Origin: Clostridium_I sp047718555
Lineage (GTDB): Bacteria > Bacillota > Clostridia > Clostridiales > Clostridiaceae
NCBI RefSeq assembly: GCF_047718555.1
Contig: NZ_JBDNRK010000012.1
Coordinates: forward strand, 1-64,000
DNA length: 64,000 nt
Reading direction: 5' to 3'
Position numbers and translations under genes: made by a program. Under the pieces are notes generated by a model that worked only from the letters and a program-made list of their open reading frames with translations, did no database searches and was not told the origin of the DNA. Positions within the stretch are counted from its first letter, which is position 1. Every line of letters begins with the position of its first letter. This document shows, one piece after another, positions 62,799 through 64,000 of this stretch.

Positions 62799-64000
62799 GT
62801 GCAGAGGGGGGTAATTAAAATAAAAAATGTTTTGATTGTTGATGATACAAAAGCCAACAGAATTTTTATGGCAAAGTGTCTTGAGTATGAAGGGTATGAG
62901 GTTACTGCAGTTAATAGTGGAAAACAGGCCAAGGAATTGTTGGAGAGGGAAAATTATAAATTAATAATTCTAGATGTGAAAATGCCTTCTATGAGTGGAA
63001 CACAGCTTCTGAAATGGATTAGGAAAAATTACATAAAGACAAAAGTGATTATGGTTACAGCATATGGGACAGTACGAAATGCTATTGAATGCATAAATAA
63101 TGGTGCTATAGAATATATTCAAAAACCATTTACCATGAATAGATTTAGGAAATGTATATGTGATATAGAAAAAAAGATAGAACATGAATATATTTTTAAG
63201 AAAAATATTACAGAGACAATGCTGCATAATACTATGGAAGCCAATTTGGATACTGAATATGCTACTGCTGAAAGAATGTCAGATGATGTTATTTTAAGGC
63301 AGGCGGAAGAAATAATTAAACAGAATACAGTTACAGGTCTTTTTGATATGATACCTTACAGTATTCTTATATTAAACAATGAACGTCAGATTATATACTC
63401 AAATAATTATTTTTTAAAGCTATTGGGAATAAAACTAGATGAGGAAGTCAATGGTCTGCGTCCTGGCGAAATTCTTAAATGCGTACACTCTAGTGAAAAA
63501 AGTAGTGGATGTGGAACCACGGAATACTGTAGTGTTTGCGGAGCTGTTGAGGCAATATTGGAGTCTCAGGAGAAAAAGATATCTGTGAGTAAAGAGTGCT
63601 TAATGACGTCAGAGGGAAAAAATAAAATAGTAAGTATAGAGCTTCTAATTTATGCTGCACCAGCAGGAATAATAAATAATGAGTATACAATTTTAGTTAT
63701 AAAGGATATAAGCCATGAGAAAAGAAGACAAGCTATTGAAAAGACATTTTTTCATGATATATTAAATACTTCAGGGGTAATAAGAGGATTAGTTGATTGT
63801 GTGTCAGAATCATTGAAGATAGAAGAATCAAGAGAATTGATTAATTGTGTCAGTGAAACAACAGATATAATGATTGATGAAATAAAGACGCAAATAGATT
63901 TAGTCTCAGCTGAAAGTGGAGAGCTTAAATTAAATTTATTAAACTTCTCATTAAAACAACTTATATTAAAGCTTATTAAATATCATGAGAGTATCATTGG
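62799..64000 (+). CDS. Hybrid receiver - PAS-like - histidine kinase (partial, runs off the window)
   Basis: A long open frame continues to the window end. It opens with a CheY-like receiver (VLIVDDTKANRIF, phospho-acceptor Asp in LIILDVKMPSMSG, MVTAYGT, IQKPFTM). A linker and a PAS-like domain follow (IPYSILILNNERQIIYSNNYFLKLLGI), with several Cys residues (C-V-H-S...C-G-T-T-E-Y-C-S-V-C) that could bind metal. A HisKA-like helix FFHDILNTSGVIRG carries the probable phospho-acceptor His. The start is uncertain: GTG 62799 lacks a ribosome binding site, while AGAGGGGGG at 62804-62812 would favour a start at ATT 62814 or ATA 62820. It is a two-component regulator whose target is unknown. Confidence 0.72.
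   Translation, partial: MQRGVIKIKNVLIVDDTKANRIFMAKCLEYEGYEVTAVNSGKQAKELLERENYKLIILDVKMPSMSGTQLLKWIRKNYIKTKVIMVTAYGTVRNAIECINNGAIEYIQKPFTMNRFRKCICDIEKKIEHEYIFKKNITETMLHNTMEANLDTEYATAERMSDDVILRQAEEIIKQNTVTGLFDMIPYSILILNNERQIIYSNNYFLKLLGIKLDEEVNGLRPGEILKCVHSSEKSSGCGTTEYCSVCGAVEAILESQEKKISVSKECLMTSEGKNKIVSIELLIYAAPAGIINNEYTILVIKDISHEKRRQAIEKTFFHDILNTSGVIRGLVDCVSESLKIEESRELINCVSETTDIMIDEIKTQIDLVSAESGELKLNLLNFSLKQLILKLIKYHESII

Overview
This 64 kb window is very AT-rich, uses strong AGGAGG-type ribosome binding sites with many TTG and GTG starts, and carries cohesin/dockerin proteins, Big2-repeat surface proteins and a yifB-dprA pair. This points to a low-GC Firmicute of the Clostridium type. No rRNA, tRNA or CRISPR array was found, and I do not claim a species. 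A 100-N placeholder at 40601-40700 marks an assembly gap inside a repeat-rich gene.

Layout. 0.2-3.5 kb: the tail of a polysaccharide locus (O-antigen polymerase/ligase-like membrane protein, clan-A glycoside hydrolase), separated by a graveyard of acyltransferase and IS21-type remnants. 3.5-9.1 kb: an IS21 left end, a frameshifted PD-(D/E)XK transposase-nuclease gene, an intact IS200 element, a REP-associated-type Y1 transposase, then yifB and dprA for DNA uptake and processing. 9.1-11.8 kb: a possibly structured non-coding stretch, an XRE regulator, a broken sigma-like gene and a dockerin/Big2/LRR secreted protein. 12.3-14.5 kb: an exopolysaccharide control module (Wzz-like chain-length protein, BY-kinase, PHP phosphatase).

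14.7-24.2 kb: a tight six-gene operon that I regard as the most interesting locus. It encodes a small CFI-box-like protein, an alpha-helical protein ending in a GrpE-like segment, a short Hsp70, a 1124-residue SF1 (UPF1/DNA2-type) helicase with a long coiled-coil insertion, a PLD-family phosphodiesterase and a class I isoprenoid-synthase-fold protein. The composition resembles a nucleic-acid-directed defence or stress system, but I do not recognise it as a named one.

24.4-47.4 kb: a surface-protein island with Big2, SH3b/lysozyme-like, PPC and Ig-like repeat proteins, two cohesin proteins (one membrane-anchored), four dockerin proteins and two papain-family proteases. Together these could form a non-cellulolytic cohesin-dockerin assembly on the cell surface. 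A two-gene ATPase plus RloB-like module of abortive-infection type (42.8-44.6 kb) sits inside it. 47.6-50.2 kb: an alpha/beta hydrolase, a HEARO-like non-coding RNA candidate and the intact copy of the PD-(D/E)XK transposase gene.

50.3-55.2 kb: a four-carbon acid sugar (threonate/erythronate-type) catabolic cluster on the minus strand (GntP permease, DUF1537 kinase, PdxA2-type dehydrogenase, DeoR regulator). 55.5-62.1 kb: an exopolysaccharide cluster (TIM-barrel glycosidase-like protein, HEAT-repeat membrane protein, GT2 glycosyltransferase, O-antigen ligase-like protein). Two inverted copies of a ~135-bp tnpB-end element, with 92 bp identical, lie at 51.7 and 62.2 kb and bracket this ~10 kb segment. 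The window ends in a truncated receiver/PAS/histidine-kinase hybrid protein.
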